DNA from: Paracoccaceae bacterium
GTDB lineage: Bacteria > Pseudomonadota > Alphaproteobacteria > Rhodobacterales > Rhodobacteraceae
Reading direction: 5' to 3'
NCBI GenBank assembly: GCA_016936395.1
Contig: JAFGXY010000055.1
Span: forward strand, 1 to 64,000
DNA: 64,000 nt
Positions 28,578-40,065 of this stretch are shown here, in pieces. The notes under the pieces were generated by a model. The model was not told where the DNA came from. It saw only the letters and a program-made list of their open reading frames with translations, and ran no database searches. The stretch's first letter is position 1. Each line of letters starts with the position of its first letter. The position numbers and the translations under genes are program-made.

Positions 28578-31500
28578 CGCATGATGCCAGCCTTGCCCAG
28601 ATCGCCGCCGCGCAACCCGCGCTGTCCACATGGCTTTCGGCCAATGCCGGGTCGGGCAAGACGCGGGTGCTGACCGACCGGGTGGCGCGGCTTTTGCTGA
28701 ATCGGGTGCAGCCGCAGCACATCTTGTGCCTGACCTATACCAAGGCTGCCGCGACCGAGATGCAGAACCGGCTGTTCCGCCGTCTGGGTGCCTGGGCGAT
28801 GAAGCCCGATGCCGATCTGCGCGCCGATCTGGCCGAGTTGGGCGAAGGGGCCGCGCTGGACGCAGAGCAGTTGGCGCTGGCGCGGCAACTCTTCGCCCGC
28901 GCAATCGAAACGCCCGGTGGTTTGCGCATCCAGACCATCCACAGCTTCTGCGCCACGCTTCTGCGCCGTTATCCGCTTGAGGCGGGGGTGACCCCCGGTT
29001 TCAAGGAAATGGATGACCGCACCGCAAAGGCACTGCGCGATGCCATTGTGCAGGACATGGCCGACCGTCTGGCCCCGGATGCCGTGGCCGACCTTGCCCG
29101 CCACTACACCGCCGAAGATTTTGACGCACTGATGGCCGAGATTTGCAGCCACGCCGATGATTTTGCCACACCGCTGGACCACAAGGGCGCTTTGGCGCGC
29201 TTCGGGCTTGGCGCGGACACCACGTCGCAGCACATTCTGGATGCGGTGTTTCTGGGCGATGAAGCGGACATTCTGGCCGAGCTTGTGGCGCGGCTGGCGA
29301 CCGGCACAATCACAGACCAAAAGAACGCAGACAAACTGTCGGCCTTGATCCCGATAAGCCCCGACATGCGCTGTCTTGCCAGTCTGGAAAGCGTCTTCCT
29401 GTTCCAGACCGGCGCCCGCGCCTTTCAGGCCAAGGTTGGCGATTTCCCGACCAAAGACCTGCGCAATGCCCTTGGCCCGCTGCGCGACCGGCTGGAACAC
29501 CTGATGCTACGGGTCGAGGTGGCCCGCGCCGCGCGCATCGGGCTGATGGCCGCCGAAAAGACACTGGCTTTGCACGGCTTTGCACGGGTGTTCCTGCAGC
29601 TTTATGCGGATCGCAAAGCCCAGTTTGGCTATCTGGATTTTGACGACCTGATCCGTAAGGCGGGGGTGTTGCTGAACGACCCCGGATTGGCCGCGTGGGT
29701 TTTGTTCCGGCTGGATGGCGGCATCGACCATATTCTGGTGGATGAGGCGCAAGACACCTCTCCGGCGCAATGGGCTGTCATCGAAAAGCTGACCGCCGAG
29801 TTCACGGCCGGCCACAGCGCCAGCGACAAGACCCGCACGCTGTTTGTGGTGGGCGACAAGAAACAGTCGATCTATTCCTTTCAGGGCGCCGATCTTTCGG
29901 CCTTTGACGCCAAGCGGCACGATTTTGCCGGCAAATTCGCCGCCGTGGGCCAGCCAATGCAGGACCGGACGCTGGACTATTCCTTCCGGTCATCGCGCGC
30001 CGTGCTGGAGGTGGTAGATGCCACCTTTGGCAGCGCCTTTCCGGCGGCTTTGGGCGACCCACCGCGGCATCTGGCGTTCTTTGATGGCCTGCCGGGGCGG
30101 GTGGATTTGTGGCCGCTGATCCCAAAGACCGACACCACGCAGGATCAGGATGGCTGGGACCCGGTTGACCTGATCTCGGACAGTCACGAACGGGTGGAAT
30201 TGGCCCGTATGATCGCCGCCGAAATCCGCGGAATGATCGACAGCGGGGTGCAGATCCCGGTTTCAGCCACCGAAAGCCGGCCGATGCAGGCAGGCGACGT
30301 GCTGATTTTGGTGCAAACGCGGGGCACGCTGTTTGAACAGATCATCCGCGCCTGCAAGCAGGAAGGTCTGCCCATCGCCGGTGCCGACCGCCTGAAGCTG
30401 GGCGAGGAACTGGCGGTGAAGGATCTGACCGCGTTGCTGGCCTTTCTGGCCACGCCGGAGGACAGCCTGTCCCTTGCCGCCGCGTTGCGGTCGCCGCTGT
30501 TCGGCTGGTCCGAGGATCGGCTGTATCGGCTGGCGCATGGTCGCCGCGGCCATCTGTGGGAGGCGCTGCGCAACGCTGATGAGCCCGACACGCTGGCCAT
30601 CCTGCGCGACCTGCGCAACCAGACCGATTTCTTGCGCCCGTATGAGATCCTTGACCGGATGCTGACTCGCCATCGGGGCCGCGAACGCCTGCTGACGCGG
30701 CTGGGGCCAGAGGCCGAGGATGGCATCGACGAACTGCTCAATCAGGCGCTGGCCTATGAGCAGACCGATGTGCCCAGCCTGACCGGCTTTCTGATCTGGT
30801 TGGAAAGTGATGTGGTCGAGGTCAAGCGGCAGTTGGACAGTGCGGGCAGCCGCATAAGGGTGATGACGGTGCATGGCGCCAAGGGGCTTGAGGCCCCGAT
30901 CGTCATCCTGCCCGACACCGCCGACCGCAACCCGCGCGACCGGGCCGAGATTTACAAGCTGGAAGACGGTGTGCCGGTGTGGAAAACCGCATCAGACGAA
31001 AGCCCGCCCGACATCGCCGTTGCCCGCGCCCAGCGCCGGGAAAAGTCGGGCGAGGAAAACCTGCGCTTGCTTTATGTAGCGCTGACGCGGGCCCAATCCT
31101 GGCTGATCATCGCCGGGGCGGGTGAGGCCAAGGTCATGTCGGGCAAGACCGCAAAACCGCGAGAGGATTGGGCCTGGTATCGGCAGGTCGCGGCCGGGTT
31201 GTCAGCCCTGGGGGCGCAGCCGATGCAAGGCGGGCGGTTGCGGCACGCCTTCGGCGTCTGGCCGGGCAATAATCGGGTGTCTGACCAAGTGGTTGCGCCG
31301 ACGGAGGCATTGCCTGACTGGATCTGCCAACCCGCGCCAGAAGTGGAAGTGCCCCGCGATCCGGGGCCGATCAGCCCGTCAGACCTCGGCGGTGCCAAGG
31401 CCCTTCCGGGCGAAGGCGACCCGGTCGAGGTGGCGCTTGCCCGCGGCACCGCTCTTCACCGGCTGTTGGAGCATTTGCCCGCCACCGACCCCGCCGATTG

Positions 31501-31921
31501 GCCCGCTCTGGCCCGCACGGCCGCCCCCGATGGCATGGATGCCAATGCCCTGCTTGCCGAGGCGGCGGGGGTGCTGGCCGCGCCAGACCTTGCCGTTTTG
31601 TTTGCGCCCGGATCACTGGCAGAAGTGTCGGTGACCGCCACGCTGAACGGGCGTCAGATCGAAGGCACGCTGGACCGGGTGATTGTTGCGGCCGATTGGG
31701 TGCTGGCGGTGGATTTCAAGACCAATCGTGTGGTGCCAGCCACGCCCGACCAGGTGCCCGAGGGCATCTTGCGGCAAATGGGGGCCTATGCGCATGCCTT
31801 GGCGCAAATCTACCCGGGCCGGAGGATTGAAACGGCGATATTGTGGACAGTGGTGCCGAATTTGATGCCACTGCCTTGCGATATGGTGGCTGCGGCACTG
31901 GCACGCGCCACCACAGCTTGA
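28574..31921 (+). CDS. addA: Double-strand break repair helicase AddA
   Basis: [68 protein letters not shown]. Confidence 0.96.
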   Translation: MTHDASLAQIAAAQPALSTWLSANAGSGKTRVLTDRVARLLLNRVQPQHILCLTYTKAAATEMQNRLFRRLGAWAMKPDADLRADLAELGEGAALDAEQLALARQLFARAIETPGGLRIQTIHSFCATLLRRYPLEAGVTPGFKEMDDRTAKALRDAIVQDMADRLAPDAVADLARHYTAEDFDALMAEICSHADDFATPLDHKGALARFGLGADTTSQHILDAVFLGDEADILAELVARLATGTITDQKNADKLSALIPISPDMRCLASLESVFLFQTGARAFQAKVGDFPTKDLRNALGPLRDRLEHLMLRVEVARAARIGLMAAEKTLALHGFARVFLQLYADRKAQFGYLDFDDLIRKAGVLLNDPGLAAWVLFRLDGGIDHILVDEAQDTSPAQWAVIEKLTAEFTAGHSASDKTRTLFVVGDKKQSIYSFQGADLSAFDAKRHDFAGKFAAVGQPMQDRTLDYSFRSSRAVLEVVDATFGSAFPAALGDPPRHLAFFDGLPGRVDLWPLIPKTDTTQDQDGWDPVDLISDSHERVELARMIAAEIRGMIDSGVQIPVSATESRPMQAGDVLILVQTRGTLFEQIIRACKQEGLPIAGADRLKLGEELAVKDLTALLAFLATPEDSLSLAAALRSPLFGWSEDRLYRLAHGRRGHLWEALRNADEPDTLAILRDLRNQTDFLRPYEILDRMLTRHRGRERLLTRLGPEAEDGIDELLNQALAYEQTDVPSLTGFLIWLESDVVEVKRQLDSAGSRIRVMTVHGAKGLEAPIVILPDTADRNPRDRAEIYKLEDGVPVWKTASDESPPDIAVARAQRREKSGEENLRLLYVALTRAQSWLIIAGAGEAKVMSGKTAKPREDWAWYRQVAAGLSALGAQPMQGGRLRHAFGVWPGNNRVSDQVVAPTEALPDWICQPAPEVEVPRDPGPISPSDLGGAKALPGEGDPVEVALARGTALHRLLEHLPATDPADWPALARTAAPDGMDANALLAEAAGVLAAPDLAVLFAPGSLAEVSVTATLNGRQIEGTLDRVIVAADWVLAVDFKTNRVVPATPDQVPEGILRQMGAYAHALAQIYPGRRIETAILWTVVPNLMPLPCDMVAAALARATTA

Positions 31922-31974
31922 CCTTTCCAACCGCTCTCCTTAGCTTTGTGGTTGATGCATTCCTGTCAGGAGAT

Positions 31975-32307
31975 ATGAACATGGGCGCTGCGACAATCGC
32001 CGTCACCGACGCCACCTTCGATGCCGAGGTCCGCAAATCGGACATTCCGGTTGTGGTGGATTTCTGGGCCGAATGGTGCGGGCCCTGCCGTCAGATCGGC
32101 CCGGCCCTTGAAGAACTGGCCGTTGAATATGCGGGCAAGGTCAAGATCGTGAAGGTCAACGTTGACGACAACCCCGACAGCCCGGCCATGCTGGGCGTGC
32201 GCGGCATTCCGGCGCTGTTCATGTTCAAGGACGGTCAGGTTGTGTCGAACAAGGTCGGCGCCGCGCCGAAGGCCGCTTTGGCAACCTGGATTCAATCCGC
32301 GATCTGA
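31975..32307 (+). CDS. trxA: Thioredoxin
   Basis: [24 protein letters not shown]. Confidence 0.96.
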   Translation: MNMGAATIAVTDATFDAEVRKSDIPVVVDFWAEWCGPCRQIGPALEELAVEYAGKVKIVKVNVDDNPDSPAMLGVRGIPALFMFKDGQVVSNKVGAAPKAALATWIQSAI

Positions 32308-32406
32308 TGGATTATGCCGCAGATGGCACAAGAGGCGGTCCGTTGGGCCGCCCTTTTGTTTTGCGCGCACAGCCGCCATATTGGCGCAAAGTGGATGGAG
32401 GGTTTC

Positions 32407-32967
32407 ATGGCCGAAGACAGGTTTCCGGGCTGGCACGGCACCACCATTCTGGCGGTGCGCCGGGGCGGCGAGGTGGTGGTGGCAGGCGATGGTCAGGTGT
32501 CGCTGGGCCAGACCGTGATCAAGGGCACGGCCCGCAAGGTGCGCCGCCTGTCTCCGGGCGGGCACGATGTGGTCTGCGGCTTTGCCGGATCGACCGCCGA
32601 TGCCTTTACCCTGCTGGAACGGCTGGAGAAAAAACTTGAGGCTGCACCCGGTCAGTTGGGCCGCGCCTGCGTTGATCTGGCCAAGGACTGGCGCATGGAC
32701 AAGTATCTGCGCAACCTTGAGGCCATGCTGATCGTCACCGATGGCGCTGACCTGTATGTTATCACCGGCGCGGGTGATGTGCTGGAGCCGGAACATGACG
32801 TGGCTGCCATCGGGTCGGGCGGCAACTTCGCCCTTGCCGCCGCGCGCGGGCTGATGGAAACCGACCTGCCCGCCGAGGGCGTGGCACGCAGGGCGATGGC
32901 AATCGCCGCCAGCATTTGTGTCTATACCAACGGCAATCTGACCGTGGAACGGATCAGCGCGACATGA
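32407..32967 (+). CDS. hslV: ATP-dependent protease subunit HslV
   Basis: [38 protein letters not shown]. Confidence 0.96.
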   Translation: MAEDRFPGWHGTTILAVRRGGEVVVAGDGQVSLGQTVIKGTARKVRRLSPGGHDVVCGFAGSTADAFTLLERLEKKLEAAPGQLGRACVDLAKDWRMDKYLRNLEAMLIVTDGADLYVITGAGDVLEPEHDVAAIGSGGNFALAAARGLMETDLPAEGVARRAMAIAASICVYTNGNLTVERISAT

Positions 32968-34019
32968 TCAGCCCCCAAGACCTTCGCGCCGCCGTGCAGC
33001 GCGGGTTGATCACCGAGGCGCAGGCGGCGGGGTTGACCGCGATGGCCGAGGCCCGGCGGCAGGCCGTGGCGGGGGTTGAGCCGGGGGAAGAGCCGTTTGT
33101 GCTGTTCAAAGGCTTCAACGAGATTTTCATCGTCATCGGCCTGACCATCCTGTTCGTCGGCTGGATCGGCATTGCCGCCCTGATGGGGGCCGAAGTCTTT
33201 TCGCCCGGCGGTCTGGACACGGTTCTGGTGGCGCTGGTGACCTTGGCCGGATTGGCTGCGGTGCAGCGTTATTTCACCACCACGCGCCGGATGATCGCGC
33301 CATCCATCGCGCTGGCGATCATGTCGGCTTTGACGGCCTTGGTGCTTGGCTGGGCCGTGGCCGATCTGGCAGGGCTGCGCGATCTGGCCGCTTCGGCGGT
33401 GGCTTCTGCCGTGGTGGCGGCAGTGATGCTGCTGCATTACCGGACCTTCCGGGTGCCATTTGATGCGGCGATCATTGCCACGGCACTGTTTTCAGCCATT
33501 TGGGCGGTGCTGGCCGGGCGAGGCATCTTGCCCAGTGATGGGATGGGGCTGTTGCACCTGTCGAGCAAAGGATCGCTTGCGATTTTGTCGCTGCTGTTCG
33601 GGCTGGCGACCTTTGCGATGGCGATGCGGTTTGACATGTCAGATCCGCATCGGGTGTCTACCCGCAGCACCACCGGGTTTTGGCTGCATGTCACCGCAGC
33701 CCCGGCGATTGTGAACACTATCGCCATAAATCTTCTGGGCAGGGGGCAGGGCGGCGAAGCCTTGCTGTTTGCCTTTCTGCTGGCCATTGCCTGCGTGGCC
33801 CTGGTGATTGACCGCCGGTCGTTTCTGGTGTCGGGCGCGGGCTATGCAGTCTGGCTGATCTTCACCTTGTTTGACGGGTCGGCCCTGGTCATCGTGTTTC
33901 TTGGCCTTGGCCTGGTTTTCCTTGGGGCGCAGTGGGACCGTCTGCGCTCTGCCTTGATGCGCGCCTTGCCTGACTTTCCCGGCAAGGACCGCCTTCCCCC
34001 CTATGGGAGCACAACATGA
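32964..34019 (+). CDS. Conserved multi-TM membrane protein of unknown function between hslV and hslU
   Basis: 351 aa, about 10 hydrophobic segments, ATGA overlaps at both ends. Confidence 0.85.
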   Translation: MISPQDLRAAVQRGLITEAQAAGLTAMAEARRQAVAGVEPGEEPFVLFKGFNEIFIVIGLTILFVGWIGIAALMGAEVFSPGGLDTVLVALVTLAGLAAVQRYFTTTRRMIAPSIALAIMSALTALVLGWAVADLAGLRDLAASAVASAVVAAVMLLHYRTFRVPFDAAIIATALFSAIWAVLAGRGILPSDGMGLLHLSSKGSLAILSLLFGLATFAMAMRFDMSDPHRVSTRSTTGFWLHVTAAPAIVNTIAINLLGRGQGGEALLFAFLLAIACVALVIDRRSFLVSGAGYAVWLIFTLFDGSALVIVFLGLGLVFLGAQWDRLRSALMRALPDFPGKDRLPPYGSTT

Positions 34020-35311
34020 CTGACCTGACCCCCCGCGAGATCGTGTCGGAACTGGACCGTTTCATCATTGGCCAGAATGACGCCAAGCGCGCCGTGGCCG
34101 TGGCCCTGCGCAACCGTTGGCGGCGCAAACAACTGGCCGATGATCTGCGTGACGAGGTGTATCCAAAGAACATCCTGATGATCGGGCCGACCGGGGTGGG
34201 CAAGACCGAAATCAGCCGCCGTCTGGCAAAACTGGCGAAAGCGCCGTTCCTGAAGGTCGAGGCGACGAAGTTCACCGAAGTGGGCTATGTCGGTCGCGAC
34301 GTCGACAGTATCATCCGCGATCTGGTCGATGCCGCCATGGTCGATACCCGCGCCCGGATGCGCGAGGACGTGAAGGCGCGGGCACAGCAGGCCGCCGAGG
34401 ACCGGGTGATCGAGGCGCTGGCCGGCAAGGACGCGCGCGAGCAGACCCGCGAGATGTTTCGCGGCAAACTGCGGCGGGGCGAGTTGGATGCCACGGTGAT
34501 TGAACTGGAGCTGATCGACAGCTCTGGCCCGATGCCGATGATGGGCATGCCGGGGATGGAAACCCAGATGCAGGGATTGCAAGACCTGTTCAAGGCGTTT
34601 GGCACCCGCACCGTGCGCAAGAAGGTAACGGTCGCCGACAGCTATGATCTGCTGATCGGGCAAGAGGCTGACAAGCTGCTGGATGACGAGGCGGTGAAGG
34701 CCACCGCGCTGGAGGCGGTGCAGGAAAACGGCATCGTGTTTCTGGACGAGATCGACAAGATCTGCGCGCGCAGCGATGCGCGGGGCGCAGATGTCAGCCG
34801 TGAAGGCGTGCAGCGCGATCTGTTGCCCCTGATCGAAGGCACGACCGTTTCCACCAAATACGGGCCGATCAAGACCGACCACATCCTGTTCATCGCCAGC
34901 GGTGCGTTCCACGTCGCCAAACCGTCAGATCTGCTGCCGGAATTGCAGGGGCGTCTGCCGATCCGGGTGGAATTGAAGCCGCTGACCGAGGCCGATTTCG
35001 TGCGCATCCTGACCGAGACCGACAATGCGCTGACCTTGCAATATACCGCTCTGATGGCCACCGAACAGGTGACGGTGACCTTTACCACCGATGGCATTGC
35101 CGCCTTGGCGCGCATCGCGGCCGAGGTAAACCGGTCGGTTGAAAACATCGGAGCGCGGCGGCTTTATACCATTCTTGAACGGGTGTTCGAAGAGCTGAGC
35201 TTTACCGCGCCAGACAGGTCTGGGCAGTCGGTCACCGTGGACGCCGATTTCGTCGAGGCAAATGTGGGGGCACTGGCACGGTCCGCCGATCTGTCACGCT
35301 ACGTTCTTTAG
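34016..35311 (+). CDS. hslU: HslU ATPase
   Basis: [52 protein letters not shown]. Confidence 0.97.
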   Translation: MTDLTPREIVSELDRFIIGQNDAKRAVAVALRNRWRRKQLADDLRDEVYPKNILMIGPTGVGKTEISRRLAKLAKAPFLKVEATKFTEVGYVGRDVDSIIRDLVDAAMVDTRARMREDVKARAQQAAEDRVIEALAGKDAREQTREMFRGKLRRGELDATVIELELIDSSGPMPMMGMPGMETQMQGLQDLFKAFGTRTVRKKVTVADSYDLLIGQEADKLLDDEAVKATALEAVQENGIVFLDEIDKICARSDARGADVSREGVQRDLLPLIEGTTVSTKYGPIKTDHILFIASGAFHVAKPSDLLPELQGRLPIRVELKPLTEADFVRILTETDNALTLQYTALMATEQVTVTFTTDGIAALARIAAEVNRSVENIGARRLYTILERVFEELSFTAPDRSGQSVTVDADFVEANVGALARSADLSRYVL

Positions 35312-35417
35312 AGGCAATCGGCCCTGAAATGCGCGTCTGTCCGCAGATGCGCTTGACGGGCACCGTATAAGCCGCAAAAGCTTGCGGTGGTGCCAGAGTG
35401 GGGTTCTCGTATTGCGT

Positions 35418-36524
35418 GTGTCAAAACTGCTGCTGATGGGTCTGCTCTGCGTTCTGGCGGCCTGCACCCAACGCGGGCGGCTGACCCTTGCGCCCGAAGC
35501 CCAAAGCATCGGGTCGCAGCGTGAGGTGTTTGTCGGGTCAACCCGTGGGCTGGATGACGCTGGAAATTTTGACGGGTCGAGGGTCGAGGCGGTCAGTTTC
35601 GGGCGCTATGACATCTCGATCCCGCCCGACCGGCAACCGGGCGAGATTACCTGGCCGCCCCGATCGGGCAAGATTGACCCCAAGACCCAGTTCCTGACCA
35701 CCTCTGCCACGCGCTATCCATCTGAAAGACAGTTTCGCAGCGCTTTGGCGTCTGACTTGCGTCTGCACGACAATGAGGCGGTGATTTTCGTGCATGGCTT
35801 CAACAACACCTTCTCGGAGGGGGTCTATCGCATCGCCCAGATGTCGTATGATCTGGGTCTGCCGGGCTCTGTGGTGCATTATTCCTGGCCTTCGGCCGCG
35901 CAACCGCTTGGCTATGTCTATGACCGCGACTCGGCGCTGTTTGCGCGCGATGGGTTAGAGCGACTGCTGCTGGAGGTGGAGGGGGCAGGCGCCAAGCGGG
36001 TGGTGCTGGTGGCACATTCCATGGGCAGCGCGCTGGTGATGGAAACTCTGCGCCAGATCGCCATTCGCGGCGAAAGCGGAGTTCTGGCGCGGATCGGCGG
36101 TGTGGTGCTGATCTCGCCCGATATCGACGTGGATGTGTTCCGCGCGCAGGCCCTTGCCATACCGCGCCTGCCGCAGCCGTTCATCGTGTTCTCGTCCGAG
36201 CGCGACAAGATACTTCGCCTGTCTGGCACCCTGGCCGGGCAACACGACCGCCTTGGAACGCTGGTCGATGTCTCACAGGTCAGCGATTTGCCGATCACCT
36301 TTCTGGATACAGCGGCATATAGCAGCGGTGCGGGACATTTCAATGTGGCCGAGTCGCCAAGCTTGGTGCGACTGCTGGACGGTATCTTGTCGGTCGATGC
36401 CGCTTTTGACACCGAACGCGCGACCCGCACCGGATTGTTGCCGGGGGTGGTTCTGACAGTGCAGAATGCGACCCAGATCATCCTGAGCCCGGTGATTGCT
36501 GTCAGCAACGAATTGCAACAGTGA
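35418..36524 (+). CDS. DUF900-type alpha/beta hydrolase lipoprotein
   Basis: Lipobox LAAC, FVHGFNNTFSEGVYRIAQM, VLVAHSMGSALVMETLRQ; start uncertain. Confidence 0.85.
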   Translation: MSKLLLMGLLCVLAACTQRGRLTLAPEAQSIGSQREVFVGSTRGLDDAGNFDGSRVEAVSFGRYDISIPPDRQPGEITWPPRSGKIDPKTQFLTTSATRYPSERQFRSALASDLRLHDNEAVIFVHGFNNTFSEGVYRIAQMSYDLGLPGSVVHYSWPSAAQPLGYVYDRDSALFARDGLERLLLEVEGAGAKRVVLVAHSMGSALVMETLRQIAIRGESGVLARIGGVVLISPDIDVDVFRAQALAIPRLPQPFIVFSSERDKILRLSGTLAGQHDRLGTLVDVSQVSDLPITFLDTAAYSSGAGHFNVAESPSLVRLLDGILSVDAAFDTERATRTGLLPGVVLTVQNATQIILSPVIAVSNELQQ

Positions 36525-36536
36525 CACCGCGACGGG

Positions 36537-37148
36537 TCATCGCCCCCGGCGCAAGTAAACGTAATAGGCCCCCGCGCCGCCATGGCGCAGATGCGCTTCG
36601 GCGACTTGCAGGATCAGCGGGGCCAACGGCGGCAGGCGCAGCCATTGTGGCACCTGATGGCGCAGCACCCCGATGCAGGTGGGAATCGGGCCATGGTCGG
36701 GCTTGGCCTTGCCCTTGCCGGTGATCACCAACACCAGACGCATCCCCTGGGCATGGGCATTCAGGATAAAGCGGATCAGATCGGGGTGGGCCTCGGCCAG
36801 TGTCATGCCATGCAGGTCGATCCGGGCCTCGGGCACCAGCTTGCCGCGCGTCATGCGGCCGTAAGCCTTGGCATCCATCTGCTTGGGGGCGCTTGCAAGA
36901 GCCTGTGACAACGTCGGGGCCAGATCGTGGCCGCTGACGGGCTTGGCCTTTTCACCCAGCCGGAACGCCACCGGCCGTTGTGGCAAAACCGGCACCATGG
37001 GTTCTTTCGGATGAAACGGGCTGGTGTCCTTGCCGTGGTCTTTCGGGTGCAGGATCTTCGTGCCGTTGGAATGCATCGGCCGGGCGGTCCGGGCCACAGC
37101 TTGCCAGATTTCCTCTTCTTCCGGGCGCAGATTGCGGCGACGGGCCAT
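36537..37148 (-). CDS. Smr/MutS2 C-terminal domain protein
   Basis: RIDLHGMTLAEAHPDLIRFI...LVLVITGKGK...HLRHGGAGAYYVYLRR. Confidence 0.9.
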   Translation of the reverse strand: MARRRNLRPEEEEIWQAVARTARPMHSNGTKILHPKDHGKDTSPFHPKEPMVPVLPQRPVAFRLGEKAKPVSGHDLAPTLSQALASAPKQMDAKAYGRMTRGKLVPEARIDLHGMTLAEAHPDLIRFILNAHAQGMRLVLVITGKGKAKPDHGPIPTCIGVLRHQVPQWLRLPPLAPLILQVAEAHLRHGGAGAYYVYLRRGR

Positions 37149-37149
37149 G

Positions 37150-38181
37150 TCAGCCGTCCGACATCATGGCATAGGCGCGGTCGATCGGCAAAAGCTGGAT
37201 CAACCGCCCGCCATCCTTGATCCGCCCGGCTGCTTCGCCCGCGTCAAACCCCGTGCCATAGAAGATATCGGCCCGTTGTGCGCCCTTGATCGCGCCACCG
37301 GTGTCTTGCGCGATCATCAGGCGGCGAAACGGCTGCCGCCCGTCCTTTTCAATCCACACCGGTGCGCCCAGCGGAATTTGGTCGGGGTCGATGGCCACCG
37401 ACCGCAGGCTGGTGATCGACCGGCCCATCGCGCCAATCGGGCCGCTTTCGGCGGGCAGCTGGTCCAGCACCCGGAAGAACACGAAAGACGGGTTTGAATT
37501 CAGAAGCTGACGCCCCGGTCCGGGGTTGGCGCGCACCCAAGCCTTGATGTCCTGCGCCGAGACATCCGCCATCGACGCCCCGCGCCGGATCAATTCCTGC
37601 CCGATCGACCGATAGGGATGCCCGTTCTTGCCTGCATATCCGACGCGCATCACCCGGCCATCGGGCAACCGGATGCGGCCAGAGCCTTGGACTTGCAGAA
37701 AATACACCTCGACCGGGTCGTCCAGCCAGACAATTTCCAGCCCGCGCCCGCGCAATCCACCGGCCTCGATCGCCGCACGGTCATGAAAAACCTGCCCCTC
37801 GGCCAGCTCTGGCGGTTTGCGATACAGCGGATAGGCATAGCGCGGGGTGCGGGTCAGCGACCCCTTCAGTTCCGGCTCGTAATAGCCGGTGAACAGGGCA
37901 GGCGGGGTGCCAACCAGAACTGGGCGAAACAGAAGTTCAAAAAACTGACGGGCAGCGGCGGGGCTGGTGCCGGCATCGGCGGCAAGGTTGCAGATCGGCC
38001 GCCAATCAGGGCCCTGCAAAAGCGGGCAGGTTATGCGAAAGGTGGCAAGGGCTTGGCTGTGGTCGTCCTGCGCCCAACCGTCGAGATCCTGAAACGACAG
38101 AACCTGCGCCGGGATGGCCGGAGCGGACATCAGCGCCGCACCCAGAAGAAGGCCGTGTAATGCATCGCGCAGCCGGGCCAC
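37150..38181 (-). CDS. mltA: Membrane-bound lytic murein transglycosylase A
   Basis: FTGYYEPELKGSLTRTPRYAYPLYRKPPEL, FLQVQGSGRIRLPDG, IAQDTGGAIKGAQRADIFYGTG. Confidence 0.94.
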   Translation of the reverse strand: MARLRDALHGLLLGAALMSAPAIPAQVLSFQDLDGWAQDDHSQALATFRITCPLLQGPDWRPICNLAADAGTSPAAARQFFELLFRPVLVGTPPALFTGYYEPELKGSLTRTPRYAYPLYRKPPELAEGQVFHDRAAIEAGGLRGRGLEIVWLDDPVEVYFLQVQGSGRIRLPDGRVMRVGYAGKNGHPYRSIGQELIRRGASMADVSAQDIKAWVRANPGPGRQLLNSNPSFVFFRVLDQLPAESGPIGAMGRSITSLRSVAIDPDQIPLGAPVWIEKDGRQPFRRLMIAQDTGGAIKGAQRADIFYGTGFDAGEAAGRIKDGGRLIQLLPIDRAYAMMSDG

Positions 38182-38190
38182 AAGGCAACC

Positions 38191-38850
38191 TTAGTCGCCG
38201 GTGGCAACAAGTTGCCAGTTCGGATCGGCCGAGCCCATCACGCGGGCAAACGTCCAGACATCGCGCTGACGCTTGATTTCCTTCGGATTGCCTTCGACGA
38301 TCTCACCGGCCTTGTTGCGAATGGCGGAATACAGCTCGCCCACGTAGCGGACTGACACCTCGGCACGTTTGCTGTCACGGTCAAAGGTTGCGTCTTGCAG
38401 CGCCATTTCCTTCAGTCCGACAAAGGTGGCCTCAACCGTCAGACCCGCTGCCTCGCGCGCATTGATGGCTTGGGCAAATGCCGCTTCGATTTCTTCATCC
38501 AGAAACGGGCGGATCGTGTCCAGATCGCCGCGTTCAAATGCCATCAGGATCATTTCATAGGCGCCACGGGCACCTTGCAGGAAGGTGTTCACCGAAAAAC
38601 TCGGCTCGGCCATCTTCATCGCGGCAAGGGCCTTTGCAGCGTTCGAGCCATCGGCCACGTGATCGGTGATATCATGGTCTGCACCGCCTTCGATTATCTC
38701 GAAATCGCGCTTGACGCGCGGGCGCAACTCTTCCACCGGCGCGGCGGGCTTTTCAAAGCCGTCGCGGGTGCCAAGGACCGAACGCAGTTTCAGAATCAGG
38801 AAAACGGCGATCCCGGCAAGGACAAGCAACTGGATCAGGGAAGAGTTCAT
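38191..38850 (-). CDS. Tim44/TimA-domain protein
   Basis: N-terminal TM, AYEMILMAFERGDLDTIRPFLDEEIEAAFAQAI...SVRYVGELYSAIRNK. Confidence 0.9.
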   Translation of the reverse strand: MNSSLIQLLVLAGIAVFLILKLRSVLGTRDGFEKPAAPVEELRPRVKRDFEIIEGGADHDITDHVADGSNAAKALAAMKMAEPSFSVNTFLQGARGAYEMILMAFERGDLDTIRPFLDEEIEAAFAQAINAREAAGLTVEATFVGLKEMALQDATFDRDSKRAEVSVRYVGELYSAIRNKAGEIVEGNPKEIKRQRDVWTFARVMGSADPNWQLVATGD

Positions 38851-38990
38851 GAAAAACCTCGATCGGGTATCCCGGATGGGTCCGGGCGGCATTGCGGGTT
38901 GGTAAATCATACCATTAGCTCTTATGTAGGGCCGAGAGGGGGAAGTGTCTACCGCCCCGCCTTGCGCAATTGCCCGTGAAGGAGGCTGCA

Positions 38991-39461
38991 ATGTGGCTTT
39001 TCAGCTTGTTCCTGATCGTTCCGCTGATCGAGATCGCGCTTTTCATTACGGTTGGCGGCTGGCTGACTTTGTGGCCGACACTGGCTCTGGTGCTGCTGAC
39101 CGGCATTGTGGGAACTGTCTTGATGCGGTGGCAGGGGCTTAAAGTCTTGTCGCAACTTCGTGGCGATATGGGGCAGTTGAAAAACCCGCTGTCGCCACTG
39201 GCCCATGGCGCCTTGATCGTGGTGGCAGGCTTACTGCTGCTGACGCCCGGGTTTTTTACCGACAGCATCGGCTTTCTGCTGATGGTGCCGCAGGTGCGCA
39301 GCTTTCTGATCGCACAGATCGGCGCACGGGTTCAGGTGCAAAGCTATGGAATGGCTGCGGGTTCGGCCCGACAAGACGGACTTACGGTCATTGACGGTGA
39401 ATTCTTTGAAGTCGATGAAAATACGCCGCCCCGGGGCCCATCTGGCTGGACCCGGGATTGA
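38991..39461 (+). CDS. FxsA family membrane protein
   Basis: MWLFSLFLIVPLIEIALFITVGG...GLLLLTPGFFTDSIGFLLMVP. Confidence 0.92.
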   Translation: MWLFSLFLIVPLIEIALFITVGGWLTLWPTLALVLLTGIVGTVLMRWQGLKVLSQLRGDMGQLKNPLSPLAHGALIVVAGLLLLTPGFFTDSIGFLLMVPQVRSFLIAQIGARVQVQSYGMAAGSARQDGLTVIDGEFFEVDENTPPRGPSGWTRD

Positions 39462-39522
39462 GCGGCGCGCTGTGACCTGCTAGGAACCCAAGTGAAGTGC
39501 TTTCAACAGGGATAAACCGATC

Positions 39523-40029
39523 ATGGCCGAGGAAAATGGCGCCGATGCGCAACCGCAGGCCCAGCCGCAGATCAAGATGCAGGTGCTGGCGCAATTCATT
39601 CGTGACTTGTCGTTCGAAAACGCTGTCGCGCAAAAGGGTTTGACGGGCGGAGAGGTCCAGCCGGACATTCAGGTGTCGGTCAGTCTGGATGTGCGCAAGC
39701 GCCCGGTCGACCATCAGTTCGAAGTGATCCAGAAGTTCCGCGTCACATCGAAAAACCGCGCGACCAATGACACGCTGTTTTTGCTGGAGGTCGATTATGG
39801 CGGCATCTTCCACGTCGAAGGCGTGCCGGACGAGCAGATGCACCCATTCTTGCTGATCGAATGCCCGCGTCTGCTGTTTCCGTTCATCCGCCGGATCATT
39901 TCCGACGTGACGCGCGATGGCGGCTTCCCGCCCCTGAACATCGACACGGTGGATTATCTGGCGCTGTATCGTCAGGAACTGGCGCGGCGCGCACAGCAGG
40001 CGCAGGTCGAAACCAACCATCCGAACTAA
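39523..40029 (+). CDS. secB: Protein-export chaperone SecB
   Basis: MQVLAQFIRDLSFENAVAQKG...LLIECPRLLFPFIRRIISDVTRDGGFPPLNIDTVDYLALY. Confidence 0.97.
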   Translation: MAEENGADAQPQAQPQIKMQVLAQFIRDLSFENAVAQKGLTGGEVQPDIQVSVSLDVRKRPVDHQFEVIQKFRVTSKNRATNDTLFLLEVDYGGIFHVEGVPDEQMHPFLLIECPRLLFPFIRRIISDVTRDGGFPPLNIDTVDYLALYRQELARRAQQAQVETNHPN

Positions 40030-40032
40030 GTG

Positions 40033-40061
40033 AAAAGGCCGATCCCAGGGATCGGCCTTTT
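40033..40061. terminator. Bidirectional terminator between secB and dnaQ
   Basis: AAAAGGCCGATCCC-A-GGGATCGGCCTTTT, 14-bp perfect palindrome between convergent genes. Confidence 0.9.
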
Positions 40062-40065
40062 GCTT

